DNA of 64,000 bases from Streptomyces sp. CCM_MD2014 (GTDB lineage Bacteria > Actinomycetota > Actinomycetes > Streptomycetales > Streptomycetaceae), in NCBI RefSeq assembly GCF_000772045.1, contig NZ_CP009754.1, forward strand, positions 3,100,001 to 3,164,000, read 5' to 3'. Below are positions 1 to 8,822 of this stretch, piece after piece. Positions within the stretch are counted from its first letter, which is position 1, and each line of letters opens with the position of its first letter. Both the position numbers and the translations under genes were made by a program. The notes beneath the pieces are model-generated. The model was not told the origin of the DNA. It did not search any database and saw only the letters and a list, made by a program, of their open reading frames with translations.

Positions 1-1
1 C

Positions 2-391
2 TGCGCCGACGACAAGCCGCGATACGACACCGCGTACGTGGAACGCAAGCTGCCCGAGTTCCGGGACGCGTCACCGCTGTTCGGCGACTACCTCGCCTGG
101 TCCATGCTCGGCTGCACCGACTGGCCGGTCGCCGGAGCCGCCGACCATCCCGACGTCGGCGCGCCCGGTGCGCCGCCGATCCTGGTGATCGGCAACACCG
201 GCGACCCCGCGACGCCCTACGAGGGCGCGGGCAGGATGGTGGACGCGCTGGGCAAGGGCGTCGGCGTGGAACTGACCTACAGGGGCCAGGGGCACGGAGC
301 CTACGACAGCAAGAACCGGTGCGTGCAGGACGCGGTGCACGGCTATCTGCTCGACGGCAAGGTGCCGGCGGCCGGGACCGTGTGCTCCTGA
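2..391 (+). CDS. Alpha/beta hydrolase, tripeptidyl aminopeptidase type (C-terminal part, cut by window start)
   Basis: Only the C-terminal 129 codons lie in the window; the frame is open to the left edge, so the true start is outside. The visible part matches the TAP-like C-terminal domain of secreted Streptomyces peptidases: a GNTGDPATP segment carries the catalytic aspartate and GHGAY the catalytic histidine, and the chain ends in a short Cys-containing tail. It is closely similar to the C-terminus of the next gene, so the two are tandem paralogues. The expected role is release of peptides from the N-termini of extracellular proteins. The nucleophile region is not visible. Confidence 0.88.
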   Translation, partial: CADDKPRYDTAYVERKLPEFRDASPLFGDYLAWSMLGCTDWPVAGAADHPDVGAPGAPPILVIGNTGDPATPYEGAGRMVDALGKGVGVELTYRGQGHGAYDSKNRCVQDAVHGYLLDGKVPAAGTVCS

Positions 392-532
392 CCGCGGACG
401 GCGTCGGCAGAGTGTCGAATCGGCAGGTCAGAACGTTGTCCACAGGCTTCGGCGGACGCCGTCGGCTCCACCTACCATGGCATCGATGCCGTCCGCCGCA
501 CGGTGCGGACGGCTTGCCAGGGGGGAGAGGAC

Positions 533-2074
533 ATGGCGCGTCTCACGAGGTGGACGGCTCTGACGGCCGCAGCAGCACTGCTGACAGCGGGCTGCAGCGC
601 AGGTTCGTCCGACGAGGACAAGGACGACGGGGGCAGGAGCAGCGCGGGACCCACGGCGGCGGCGCCCTCCGGAGTGCCGAAGGCGCTGGCGTCCCAGACG
701 CTCGACTGGGCTCGCTGCAAGGGCACGGACGACGCGCCGGCACCGGACGGCGACTGGCGGTGCGCCACACTCAAGGCGCCGCTGGACTGGTCCGATCCGG
801 ATGGCGAGACCATCGATCTCGCGCTGATCCGGTCCAGGGCGAGCGGCAACGACCGCATCGGCTCCCTGCTGTTCAACTTCGGCGGCCCCGGGGGCTCCGG
901 CATCTCGATGATGCCGTCCTACGCCGACACCGTCTCCTCCCTGCACGAGCGGTACGACCTGGTGAGCTGGGACCCGCGTGGGGTGGCGGCCAGCGAGGGC
1001 GTCCGCTGCCGCTCCGACGAGGCGATCGAGGCCGCCGAGTCGGTGGACTCCACGCCGGACACCCCGTCCGAGGAACAGGCGTATCTGAAGGACGCCGCCG
1101 ACTTCGGCAAGGGCTGCGAGAAGGCCGCCGGCAAGCTCATGAAGCACGTCTCGACCACGGACACCGCCCGCGACATGGACCTGATGCGCTACGTCCTGGG
1201 CGACGAGAAGATGCACTACTTCGGCATCTCCTACGGCACCGAACTCGGCGGCGTCTACGCCCACCTGTTCCCGAAGCACGTGGGACGCGTGGTCCTCGAC
1301 GCCGTGGTGGACCCCAGCGCCGACACGATGGGCCACGCCGAGAACCAGGCCAGGGGCTTCCAGCGCGCGCTGGACGACTACCTGAAGTCGACCGGCCAGG
1401 ACCCGGAGCAGGGATCGCGAAAGATCGCCGACCTGCTGAAGCGGCTGGACGCAGAGCCGCTGCCCACGTCCTCACCGGGGCGCGAGCTGACCCAGACGCT
1501 CGCGCTCACCGGCATCGTGCTGCCGCTGTACAGCGAGAGCGGCTGGCCGGCGCTGACCAGTGCGCTGGAGGCGGCCGAGGAGGGCGACGGCTCCGAACTG
1601 CTGGCGCTCGCCGACGGCTACAACGAGCGCGATCCCTCGGGGCGCTACGGCACGACGACCCACTCACAGCGGGTCATATCGTGCCTGGACGACAAGCAGC
1701 GGCCGACCGCGGCGGAGACGAAGAGGCTGCTCCCGAGATTCGAGGAGGTCTCGCCGGTCTTCGGCGCCTTCCTCGGCTGGGACACGGCCGGATGGTGCCA
1801 CGACTGGCCGGTGGCCGGTCAGCACGAGACCCCGGAGGTGAGCGCGCCCGGCGCGGCCCCGATCCTGGTGGTCGGCAACACGGGCGACCCGGCCACGCCC
1901 TACGAGGGCGCCCAGCGGATGGCGGACGAGCTGGGCAAGAACGTCGGAGTGGTGCTGACCTGGGAGGGCGAGGGCCACGGCGCGTACGGGAGCGGGAGCG
2001 ACTGTGTCGACTCGACGGTGGACGCCTACCTGCTGAAGGGGGCGGTGCCGAAGGACGGCAAGGTCTGCTCATGA
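533..2074 (+). CDS. Secreted lipoprotein alpha/beta hydrolase, tripeptidyl aminopeptidase family
   Basis: 513-residue exported hydrolase of the TAP/SlpD-SlpE type. The ATG was chosen because a GGGGAGAGG ribosome binding site lies directly upstream; an in-frame upstream start lacks one. The N-terminus is a lipoprotein signal with lipobox LTAGC (Cys about 21), followed by an acidic, Ser-rich linker. An FGGPGGSG oxyanion-type loop, nucleophile GISYG (Ser about 232), GDPATP aspartate (about 452) and GHGAY histidine (about 481) complete the triad. It should act at the membrane surface, removing di- or tripeptides from secreted proteins. It is a tandem paralogue of the truncated gene at the window edge. 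The exact substrate is unknown. Confidence 0.92.
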   Translation: MARLTRWTALTAAAALLTAGCSAGSSDEDKDDGGRSSAGPTAAAPSGVPKALASQTLDWARCKGTDDAPAPDGDWRCATLKAPLDWSDPDGETIDLALIRSRASGNDRIGSLLFNFGGPGGSGISMMPSYADTVSSLHERYDLVSWDPRGVAASEGVRCRSDEAIEAAESVDSTPDTPSEEQAYLKDAADFGKGCEKAAGKLMKHVSTTDTARDMDLMRYVLGDEKMHYFGISYGTELGGVYAHLFPKHVGRVVLDAVVDPSADTMGHAENQARGFQRALDDYLKSTGQDPEQGSRKIADLLKRLDAEPLPTSSPGRELTQTLALTGIVLPLYSESGWPALTSALEAAEEGDGSELLALADGYNERDPSGRYGTTTHSQRVISCLDDKQRPTAAETKRLLPRFEEVSPVFGAFLGWDTAGWCHDWPVAGQHETPEVSAPGAAPILVVGNTGDPATPYEGAQRMADELGKNVGVVLTWEGEGHGAYGSGSDCVDSTVDAYLLKGAVPKDGKVCS

Positions 2075-2077
2075 CGG

Positions 2078-2120
2078 CGGCGGGGGCTTCGGGCACCTGC
2101 GGTGCGCGAAACCCCCGCCG
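2078..2120. terminator. Bidirectional stem-loop terminator between convergent genes
   Basis: A GC-rich stem, GGCGGGGG paired with CCCCCGCC and flanked by further pairs, lies between the stop codons of the convergent peptidase and moeZ genes. There is no U-tract, which is usual for Streptomyces terminators. Confidence 0.7.
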
Positions 2121-2145
2121 TCCGGGAAGCGGATCCGGGAGCCGG

Positions 2146-3324
2146 TTAGTAGACGGGCTTCTCCGGCTCGATCTGGTTGACCCAGCCGATCACGCCGCCG
2201 CCGACGTGGACGGCGTCCGAGAAGCCGGCGGACTTGAGCACCGCGAGGACTTCCGCACTGCGGACACCCGTCTTGCAGTTCAAGACAATCTTCTTGTCCT
2301 GCGGAAGGCTCTCGAGGGCGGAGCCCATGAGGAACTCGTTCTTCGGGATCAGGCGGGCGCCCGGGATGGAGACGATCTCGAACTCGTTCGGCTCACGGAC
2401 GTCGATGAGCTCGATGTTCTCGCCGTCGTCGATCCACTCCTTGAGCTGCTTGGGAGTGATCGTGGAGTCGGCGGCCGCCGCCTGGGCCTCCTCGGACACG
2501 ACGCCGCAGAAGGCCTCGTAGTCGATGAGTTCGGTGACGGTCGGGTTCTCGCCGCAGACCGCGCAGTTGGGGTCCTTGCGGACCTTGACCTGGCGGTAGG
2601 TCATCTCCAGGGCGTCGTAGATCATGAGGCGGCCGACCAGCGGCTCGCCGATGCCCGCCAGGAGCTTGATGGCCTCGTTGGTCTGGATGGACCCGATGGA
2701 CGCGCACAGCACGCCCAGCACGCCGCCCTCGGCGCAGGAGGGGACCATGCCGGGGGGCGGGGGCTCGGGGTACAGGCAGCGGTAGCAGGGCCCGTGCTCG
2801 GACCAGAAGACGGAGGCCTGGCCGTCGAAGCGGTAGATCGAGCCCCAGACGTAGGGCTTGTTCAGCAGCACGCAGGCGTCGTTGACCAGGTAGCGGGTCG
2901 CGAAGTTGTCCGTACCGTCGACGATCAGGTCGTACTGGCTGAAGATGTCCATCACGTTGTCGGCCTCGAGCCGCTCCTGGTGAAGGACCACGTCCACCAG
3001 CGGGTTGATGCCCTTGATGGTGTCACGGGCGGACTCGGCCTTGGGCCGGCCGATGTCGGCCTGACTGTGGATGACCTGACGCTGCAGGTTCGACTCGTCG
3101 ACCTCGTCGAACTCGATGATGCCGAGCGTGCCGACACCGGCTGCCGCCAGGTACATCAGGGTCGGCGAGCCGAGGCCGCCCGCGCCCACGGCGAGCACCT
3201 TGGCGTTCTTCAGCCGCTTCTGCCCGTCCATCCCCACATCGGGAATGATCAGGTGGCGGGAGTACCTGCGGACCTCGTCTACGGTGAGCTCGGCAGCCGG
3301 CTCGACCAGGGGTGGCAGCGACAC
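2146..3324 (-). CDS. moeZ: Adenylyltransferase/sulfurtransferase MoeZ
   Basis: 392-residue ThiF/MoeB-type adenylyltransferase fused to a C-terminal rhodanese domain. It activates the C-terminus of ubiquitin-like sulfur carriers (MoaD, ThiS, CysO type) with ATP and then transfers persulfide sulfur, feeding molybdopterin, thiamin, cysteine or secondary-metabolite sulfur incorporation. The nucleotide-binding loop GAGGLGSP is near residue 50. Two CxxC zinc pairs are visible (CYRC and CAVC), and the rhodanese active-site loop CKTGVR is at about residue 350. The GTG start has GGAG six bases upstream. Full-length and intact. In Mycobacterium the equivalent gene is next to a DUF3152 gene; here four carbohydrate genes separate them. 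Confidence 0.95.
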   Translation of the reverse strand: MSLPPLVEPAAELTVDEVRRYSRHLIIPDVGMDGQKRLKNAKVLAVGAGGLGSPTLMYLAAAGVGTLGIIEFDEVDESNLQRQVIHSQADIGRPKAESARDTIKGINPLVDVVLHQERLEADNVMDIFSQYDLIVDGTDNFATRYLVNDACVLLNKPYVWGSIYRFDGQASVFWSEHGPCYRCLYPEPPPPGMVPSCAEGGVLGVLCASIGSIQTNEAIKLLAGIGEPLVGRLMIYDALEMTYRQVKVRKDPNCAVCGENPTVTELIDYEAFCGVVSEEAQAAAADSTITPKQLKEWIDDGENIELIDVREPNEFEIVSIPGARLIPKNEFLMGSALESLPQDKKIVLNCKTGVRSAEVLAVLKSAGFSDAVHVGGGVIGWVNQIEPEKPVY

Positions 3325-3387
3325 GGGGACTCCGTTGATCGGTCAGTAATTACGGTTGTTCTGCCAGTAACACTGCCACGGCCTTTT

Positions 3388-4161
3388 TCATTCCGAGACA
3401 CCCGTCCCGACTCGCGAGACGATTTCGTCCCAGTAGCCGGGCATCGTCTCCCAGGGGTCCGCGCGGCCGCCGCGATCCGTGCGGTCGGTGAAGTAGATCG
3501 TTGCGGCTCCCTGCCAGCGGGCGATGCGCAGCGCTTCCTCCAGGTGCCCGCGCGGCACCCCGTGGACCAAGTGGCAGAAGCGGTCGGGCGGATAGTCCGC
3601 GCTCCACTCGGCCGCCTGGGACCAGCGGTAGTCGGCCCAGGAACCGGAGAAGGTGACGAGCTGGTCGGCGTTCTCGGCGTAGCCGGGGTGGGGGTGAGTG
3701 CCGTGGCCGAGGACGATGTGGGCATCGTCACGGATCGCCCGGAGGGTGCCGACCGTGCGGCGGACCTCGGGGAGGGCGGCCCGTTCCGACGGGCAGCGGT
3801 CGAGGAGGAAGCCGTCGACCTGGTACCAGTCGAGATACCGGCGGGCGTCGGAGACCTGTTCACCGAGGCTGCGGGCTCCGTACACGGCGTCGAGATGGCC
3901 GAGGACGCGTACGCCCGCGTTGCGCAGGCGGCCGGCGGCCTCCAGGCAGCGCGGATCGGGGTGGGCGCCGGGACCGCCGGCGACGTTGAGGACGACCCAG
4001 TGCAGCGGGGTGCCCGGGCGGGTGAGACCGATCCACTCGTCGGGGGCGACGAGGGGGTGGGCCAGTCCCGGCACACCGAAGCCGGTGCGGAGGCCGGTGT
4101 TCGCGACGCCTGTTCTTGTGCTGCCGGTGGTGCTCGTGTTGGTGCTGGTCAGATGCGGCAT
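3388..4161 (-). CDS. Spherulation-specific family 4 (GH135-like) protein
   Basis: 257-residue TIM-barrel-type protein of the spherulin-4/GH135 family, whose studied members (fungal Sph3) cleave alpha-1,4-galactosamine polymers. Family features seen are the VLNVAGGPG strand, RRYLDWYQVDGFLLD, GTHPHPGY and DQLVTF. Where the catalytic Asp-Glu pair is expected the sequence reads LLDR, and where FEGS is expected it reads FSGS, so two acidic residues look replaced. No signal peptide is visible from the chosen ATG, which overlaps the end of the epimerase gene by 13 nt. Last gene of a four-gene cluster with a PelF-like glycosyltransferase. It may be an inactive carbohydrate-binding member or have a different activity. 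Confidence 0.8.
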   Translation of the reverse strand: MPHLTSTNTSTTGSTRTGVANTGLRTGFGVPGLAHPLVAPDEWIGLTRPGTPLHWVVLNVAGGPGAHPDPRCLEAAGRLRNAGVRVLGHLDAVYGARSLGEQVSDARRYLDWYQVDGFLLDRCPSERAALPEVRRTVGTLRAIRDDAHIVLGHGTHPHPGYAENADQLVTFSGSWADYRWSQAAEWSADYPPDRFCHLVHGVPRGHLEEALRIARWQGAATIYFTDRTDRGGRADPWETMPGYWDEIVSRVGTGVSE

Positions 4162-5207
4162 GCCGCCTCCATCCAGATGTCGGCGAGGGACTCTTCGAGG
4201 GCGATCCGGGGCCGCCAGCCGAGCCGGTCGCGTGCGGTGCGCACATCGGCCTGCTGCCAGCTGCCGCAGCCGTCGGGGTACGGGTGGGGTGCCGGGGCCG
4301 CGTGCTCGGGGTCGCTGCGCTCGCCGCGGCCCCCGAGGGGGTCCGGGCGGTGGTGGCCGAGGGCCTCGGCCCGGTGGTGGCCGAGGGCGTCGACGCGGTG
4401 GGCGACGGACTCGGCGCGGGGGTGGCCGATGGTGGGCCGCAGGGCACCGGGAGGTCCGTCGAGTTCGTGCAGGGCGCCGCCGTAGCCGGCGACCCGGGCG
4501 AGGGTGGCGGCGGCGTCGCGCAGGCGGACGGCTCGGCCGGAGCCGATGTTGATGACGCCCTGGGCGGCGGAGAGCGAAGCGGCGTGCACCGCGCGGGCGA
4601 CGTCTCGGACGTCGATGAAGTCGCGTTGGGCGCCGAGGCCGCCGAGGCGGAGTTCTCCGTCGCCGGACTGCATCGCACGCCGCATGGCCTCGGCGAGGCG
4701 GCCGAGTGGGGAGCCGGCGGGCGTGCCGGGCCCCGCGGGCGAGAAGACACGGAGGACGACGGCATCCAGGCCGGAGCCGAGGACGAGTTCGGTCGCGGCG
4801 AGTTTGCTGACGCCGTAGGGGCCGCCCGGGCGGGGCACTGCGTCCTCCGCGGTGGAGGAGCCGGGCTGGCTGGGGCCGTACTCCGCGCTGCAGCCGACCT
4901 GGACGAGGCGAGCGCCGCAGCCGCTGCGGCGCAGGGCCTCGCACACGGTGGCGACGGCGACGGTGTTGTGCCGGGTGAGTTCGCGGGCTCCGCCGCGGGT
5001 GGTGCCCGCGCAGTTGACGACCACCCCGGGATGGACCGCGTCGAGGAACCGGGTGAGGGCGCCGGGGCTGCCGGTGGCGAGGTCGAAGCGGACGTCGGCG
5101 TCGTCGCCGCGGCCGAGCGCGGTGAGCTGGACGGCGGGGTCGGCGAGGAGACGGTCGGCGACGAAGCGGCCGATGTAGCCGTTGGCTCCGATCAGCAGGA
5201 CTCTCAT
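4149..5207 (-). CDS. NAD-dependent epimerase/dehydratase (sugar nucleotide)
   Basis: 352-residue extended short-chain dehydrogenase. The N-terminal Rossmann motif GANGYIG directly follows the start methionine, and the active-site YxxxK occurs as YGVSK at about residue 150, as in UDP-sugar epimerases and dehydratases. Start chosen at MRVLL, with GGGAG seven bases upstream; a longer in-frame start lacks family similarity. It overlaps the spherulin-4 gene by 13 nt and lies downstream of a membrane protein and a PelF-like glycosyltransferase. A role in making a UDP-hexosamine precursor (as PelX or GalE do) for a polymer is inferred from context; the substrate cannot be read from the sequence. Confidence 0.85.
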   Translation of the reverse strand: MRVLLIGANGYIGRFVADRLLADPAVQLTALGRGDDADVRFDLATGSPGALTRFLDAVHPGVVVNCAGTTRGGARELTRHNTVAVATVCEALRRSGCGARLVQVGCSAEYGPSQPGSSTAEDAVPRPGGPYGVSKLAATELVLGSGLDAVVLRVFSPAGPGTPAGSPLGRLAEAMRRAMQSGDGELRLGGLGAQRDFIDVRDVARAVHAASLSAAQGVINIGSGRAVRLRDAAATLARVAGYGGALHELDGPPGALRPTIGHPRAESVAHRVDALGHHRAEALGHHRPDPLGGRGERSDPEHAAPAPHPYPDGCGSWQQADVRTARDRLGWRPRIALEESLADIWMEAACRI

Positions 5208-5318
5208 CGGGCGGCTCCCGGTGCCGAGGCGTCGGGTCGGGAGGTGGTCATCTGGGGGCTCCTTCAAGGGGTGATGCGAGGGTTTCGAGGACGTGTGAGT
5301 GGCTGTCCGTGCGCGCGC

Positions 5319-6776
5319 TCACGGCGTTCGCTCCGTCGGCGCGTGGGCCGAAGCCCTGGTCAGCCGACGGGACGCGTGCACCAGCAGGGTCACGGCGCCG
5401 ATCCCGCAGGCGGCCGTCGGGACACCGGCGGGTCCGCAGACGGCGACCAGCGCCTCCACGGGGGCGCTGAGGAGGCCGAAACCGGGGAGGCGGCCGGCGA
5501 AGAGTGTGGCCAGGGCGGCCGCCTCGGCGGTGGCCGTGGCGGCGAGGACGAGCGTGGCGGCGTGGGTGTGACCGTGCACGGTGAGCAGCCGGGCGAGCAG
5601 CAGCAGGGCGCCCAGGGTGAGGGCCTGGGGATGGGCGGCAGGCTCGCCGAGCGCGGCGCCGGTCAGCGCGAGCAGCGCCGCGAGGGCCCCCATGTACAGG
5701 GCGAACGTGCCGAGCAGCAGGGGCCGTACGGAGGCCGAGAAGTCGGCCAGTCCCCGGCTGGAGGACAGCTTGCGGCGTGCGCCGGCGACGAAGAGGTGGG
5801 CGCATCCGACCGCGGGCGCGTAGGACAGCGCAAGGGCCAGGACGGGAACGACGGTGACGGGCCACGGGCCGGCGGCGGAGCCGTCGGGGAGGCCGTCGGG
5901 TCCGCCGGTGACGGCGTCGCGGAGGAGTCCGTCGCCGAGGAGGGCGTAGCCGACGAGCCAGCAGGTCCAGGCGCTGGTGCTGCGCGTCGCGGAGCTCAGG
6001 GGCCCGCGCCGCAGTGCCGCGCCGAGGGCCAGGATCACCGCGAGGACACCGACGGCGGCGACGATCAGGCGCGGTCGGCCGTCGCTGAGGCGCAGGCCGA
6101 CCACGGCGGCGGCACACAGCACGCCGGGCAGCACGGCGAGGACGACCCCGGCCGCGCGTGGCCCGCCCGGTCGGGGTGCCGGTGCGTCCTCGGTGCGGGC
6201 CGGGGTGTCGCCACCGCGCGGGACACGGGCGTACATCTCTTCGGCGAGAGAGAAGACGTCCCGGTGGCGGAAGCGTGCGGCGGTGCGGTCGGTGAGACCG
6301 TGCGCCTCCAGACCCGCCGCGATCTCGAGCGGGTCCACGGCGCGCTCGCACAGGTCGCGGTGCCGGTGCAGCAGCCCCTTCACGGGGTCCGCGGCGGAGC
6401 GGCGCCCTGCGGACGGGGACGGCGACCGCCTGCCGTCGCGGATCTCTCCGCCGGCGACGCCCCCTTCGCGGGCCCCGGTACCTTCGCGACCGGCACCGTC
6501 ACGGCTGCCGCCCGCATGACCGTGACCGTCGCACCCAAGACCGACGCCGTCGCGGCCGGCTCCTGCGCGAGGTCGTCCGCTGCGCTCCGGACGCCGGTCC
6601 TCCGCCGGAGGCACGCCCCGTCCACGATCCGTCTCGGCGACGCCGGGGTGCGAGGCATCGCCGTCGGACGACTCGGCCGTGACGGTCCCGTCGCTCGGAC
6701 AGGTCCGTGAGCGTGGGTCCCAGGCGCCCGGGCTGCGCGGCGTCTCGGGCCGGTCCAGTTCACCGATGCCGCTCAT
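5319..6776 (-). CDS. Polytopic membrane protein of the glycosyltransferase cluster
   Basis: 485 residues. The first about 130 are low-complexity and rich in Gly, Arg, Asp and Pro. A conserved-looking soluble segment with DPLEIAAGLEAHGLTD and FRHRDVFSLAEEMYARV follows, and the remainder contains about eight hydrophobic helices. The ATG overlaps the stop codon of the upstream glycosyltransferase as ATGA, so the two are translationally coupled. That position and topology fit a polymer-export or polymerase partner like PelG or Wzx, but I see no diagnostic motif and the helix count is lower than the 12 of PelG. Function remains open. Confidence 0.75.
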   Translation of the reverse strand: MSGIGELDRPETPRSPGAWDPRSRTCPSDGTVTAESSDGDASHPGVAETDRGRGVPPAEDRRPERSGRPRAGAGRDGVGLGCDGHGHAGGSRDGAGREGTGAREGGVAGGEIRDGRRSPSPSAGRRSAADPVKGLLHRHRDLCERAVDPLEIAAGLEAHGLTDRTAARFRHRDVFSLAEEMYARVPRGGDTPARTEDAPAPRPGGPRAAGVVLAVLPGVLCAAAVVGLRLSDGRPRLIVAAVGVLAVILALGAALRRGPLSSATRSTSAWTCWLVGYALLGDGLLRDAVTGGPDGLPDGSAAGPWPVTVVPVLALALSYAPAVGCAHLFVAGARRKLSSSRGLADFSASVRPLLLGTFALYMGALAALLALTGAALGEPAAHPQALTLGALLLLARLLTVHGHTHAATLVLAATATAEAAALATLFAGRLPGFGLLSAPVEALVAVCGPAGVPTAACGIGAVTLLVHASRRLTRASAHAPTERTP

Positions 6777-8584
6777 CGGGCCGCTCCCTCGGTCGCCGAC
6801 ACCGGTGCCGTGGCGCGGACCGGACCGTCCGTGGCCCAGCCCGGAGGACCGCTCCGGGGCTCACCGGGACCGCCCCTGGCCGCGACACGGGCCACGGGGT
6901 CGCTCCAGCGGCCGGGGACGTGAGCCTCGGCGGGTACGCCGAAGGGAAGGGGTTCACCGGTGTCGTCCAGGAGGACGCGGCGTACCGGGGTCCGCGCGAG
7001 GATCTCCAGGTAAATGCCGTGAAATGCCGCGACGTTCTGCTCGACGGTGAACAGTTCCAGTGCGCGGGCACGCGCGGCGGCGCCCAGTCGTTCCCGGCGC
7101 TCGGGGTCGCGCAACAGCGCGACACACGCCTCGGCGAGCGCCCGCGGATTGCGCGGGGGCACGACGAGTCCGGTGCCGCCGATGGCCTCCACCACCGCGC
7201 CGACGTCCGTCGACACCGTGGCGCGGCCGCAGAGCATGGCCTCGACGAGCCCGGACGGAAACCCTTCGACGACGCTGGAGAGCACCACCAGGGCGCCCGC
7301 GGCGTACGCGTCGGCGCGGGACGGCAGTTCGGGTCCGCCGATCTCCTCGAAGGAGACGGGGTTGCGGCCGACGGCGTGCGGGCCGTCGGCCTCGTCGGGG
7401 AAGAGCTGCGCGGCCAGCCCCTTGCAGTGGGCGAGGTAGGCGGCGCCTTCCGGCCCGGAGGGGGTGCCGACGATCCTGAGACGCGCCGCGGGCTCCGCCC
7501 TGCGGACCTCCGCGAAGGCGTGCAGCAGCGAGACCAGGTCCTTGGCCGGCTCGACGCGTCCGACCCAGACGAGGGTCTGCGGGTCGGCGCAGTCCGGGAA
7601 CTCCCCCGCCTCCGCGAAGGGGGTCGCGTCCATGCCCGGGTGGACCGTGCGGAGCTTGGCGCGGTCGGCACCACAGCGCTCCTGCCAGCGGCGTGCGTGC
7701 GTGTTGCCGGGCGTGATCACTGCCGCGCGGCGGTAGGTCTCGGTGGCCAGCCGGCCGTGGAAGGCGGCGAGCAGGGCCCGTATCGCGGGCGAGGAGTCGG
7801 GTTCCGTCAGGTAGTGCGTCCGCAGCCGCACGCCGTACTCGGTCACGAGCAGGGGGACGTCGCAGAAGTGCCGGGCGAGCAGGCCGGGCAGGGCGGCCGT
7901 GCCGCCGGAGGTGGCGTGGCACAGGTCCACCGAACCGAGGTCGTCGTCCTCGTACCAGTCCAGCGACAGGGGGCGCAGGGCGCGTTCGAGGCGCGCGGCG
8001 ACGGTCAGCAGGTCGGGAACGCGCGCCTCGCGTGCCGCGCGGTGGGCGCCGGGCGCGCGACAGGCGCGCTCCAGGGCGCGTACGGCGGTCTCCGAGCGGA
8101 GCGCGGCGGGCAGTCCGCCCTCGTCGCGGGCGAGTTCGGCAAGGCCGTACAGCGCACTGGCGAAACGGTCCGCCTCAAGGGCCGACCGACCTTCCGACGC
8201 CTCCGCCGACTCCCGCCCCGGACCCTCGCCGGGACCTTCGGCCGGGCCGGCGCCCGGCTCTCCGGCCAGACTTGCGGACGGGTCACCGGGGGCACCGGTG
8301 CACAGGGCCATGGCCAGATCGCCGTAGGACTCGGCGAAGCGCCGACGCGCGCGCCGTCCGTGGACGATTCCGTCGTCCACGGTCTCCCACAGCGGAGCGG
8401 TGCGTACCCGGCCGACCTGCGACGGCAGCGGAACCCAGCCTTCGGCCTCCTCCCGCTCGGTGCGGCTGAGGGCGTAGACGTCGAACTCGTGCTGCTCCAG
8501 CCCGCGCACGAGCCGGTCGCACCAGAGCCCGGCCTCACCGCTCACATACGGATAGCCACCCTCCGTAAGCAGTCCGATGCGCAC
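6773..8584 (-). CDS. GT4 glycosyltransferase with PelF-like (DUF3492) N-terminal domain
   Basis: 603-residue cytosolic glycosyltransferase. It begins RIGLLTEGGYPYVSGEAG, the start typical of the PelF/DUF3492 family, and has a GT4 Rossmann domain in the second half with VGRVEPAKDL, the E-x7-E motif (EGFPSGLVE) and VVPPRNP. An about 60-residue Gly/Pro/Glu-rich insertion sits in the N-terminal half. PelF uses UDP-GlcNAc/GalNAc to build the Pel polysaccharide; a related polymer is inferred here. The GTG start has GGGAG and GGGGG purine runs upstream. First gene of the cluster, coupled by ATGA to the membrane protein and followed by epimerase and spherulin-4 genes. Confidence 0.87.
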   Translation of the reverse strand: MRIGLLTEGGYPYVSGEAGLWCDRLVRGLEQHEFDVYALSRTEREEAEGWVPLPSQVGRVRTAPLWETVDDGIVHGRRARRRFAESYGDLAMALCTGAPGDPSASLAGEPGAGPAEGPGEGPGRESAEASEGRSALEADRFASALYGLAELARDEGGLPAALRSETAVRALERACRAPGAHRAAREARVPDLLTVAARLERALRPLSLDWYEDDDLGSVDLCHATSGGTAALPGLLARHFCDVPLLVTEYGVRLRTHYLTEPDSSPAIRALLAAFHGRLATETYRRAAVITPGNTHARRWQERCGADRAKLRTVHPGMDATPFAEAGEFPDCADPQTLVWVGRVEPAKDLVSLLHAFAEVRRAEPAARLRIVGTPSGPEGAAYLAHCKGLAAQLFPDEADGPHAVGRNPVSFEEIGGPELPSRADAYAAGALVVLSSVVEGFPSGLVEAMLCGRATVSTDVGAVVEAIGGTGLVVPPRNPRALAEACVALLRDPERRERLGAAARARALELFTVEQNVAAFHGIYLEILARTPVRRVLLDDTGEPLPFGVPAEAHVPGRWSDPVARVAARGGPGEPRSGPPGWATDGPVRATAPVSATEGAAR

Positions 8585-8664
8585 GCGCGCACCCCCGATC
8601 TCCCGTTTGGTGAGCCGCCGTTGGCCCGGCGGCTCGCAGCGGGACGAACGTATGCGGACAAGGA

Positions 8665-8698
8665 GGTGGCGCGACGGACGGTTGTCCATCGCGCCACC
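8665..8698 (-). promoter_or_regulatory. Leader hairpin upstream of the glycosyltransferase cluster
   Basis: A 10-bp perfect stem (GGTGGCGCGA with TCGCGCCACC), extended by four more pairs after one mismatch and closed by a 4-nt loop, lies about 80 nt before the glycosyltransferase start. No T-run follows on the minus strand, so it could be a leader structure or mRNA-stabilising stem rather than a terminator. The 8585-8868 interval must also hold the cluster promoter, which I could not place. Confidence 0.4.
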
Positions 8699-8822
8699 AA
8701 AAGGGGTGAACGGTCGTAACTTTCCCGTGCGACACGCGTTCGGTCGCGCTAAGAGATCAGTCAGTCACCAGGTGTGATGCATAGGCCCGACCTGTCCTGT
8801 CGCCGGGGCACCTGCCGCCTCT

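Noticed and set aside
319..4485. 1388-codon plus-strand open frame over the peptidase, moeZ and epimerase genes
   Set aside because: Its translation is Arg/Gly/Pro/Ala-rich with no domain; it is a frame-shadow of real genes caused by high third-position GC.
4116..6710. 864-codon plus-strand open frame opposite the epimerase and membrane protein
   Set aside because: Antisense to a gene with clear Rossmann and YxxxK motifs; no domain of its own.
5319..6776. Firm assignment of the membrane protein as PelG
   Set aside because: About eight helices instead of twelve and no recognisable PelG motif; only the gene context supports it.
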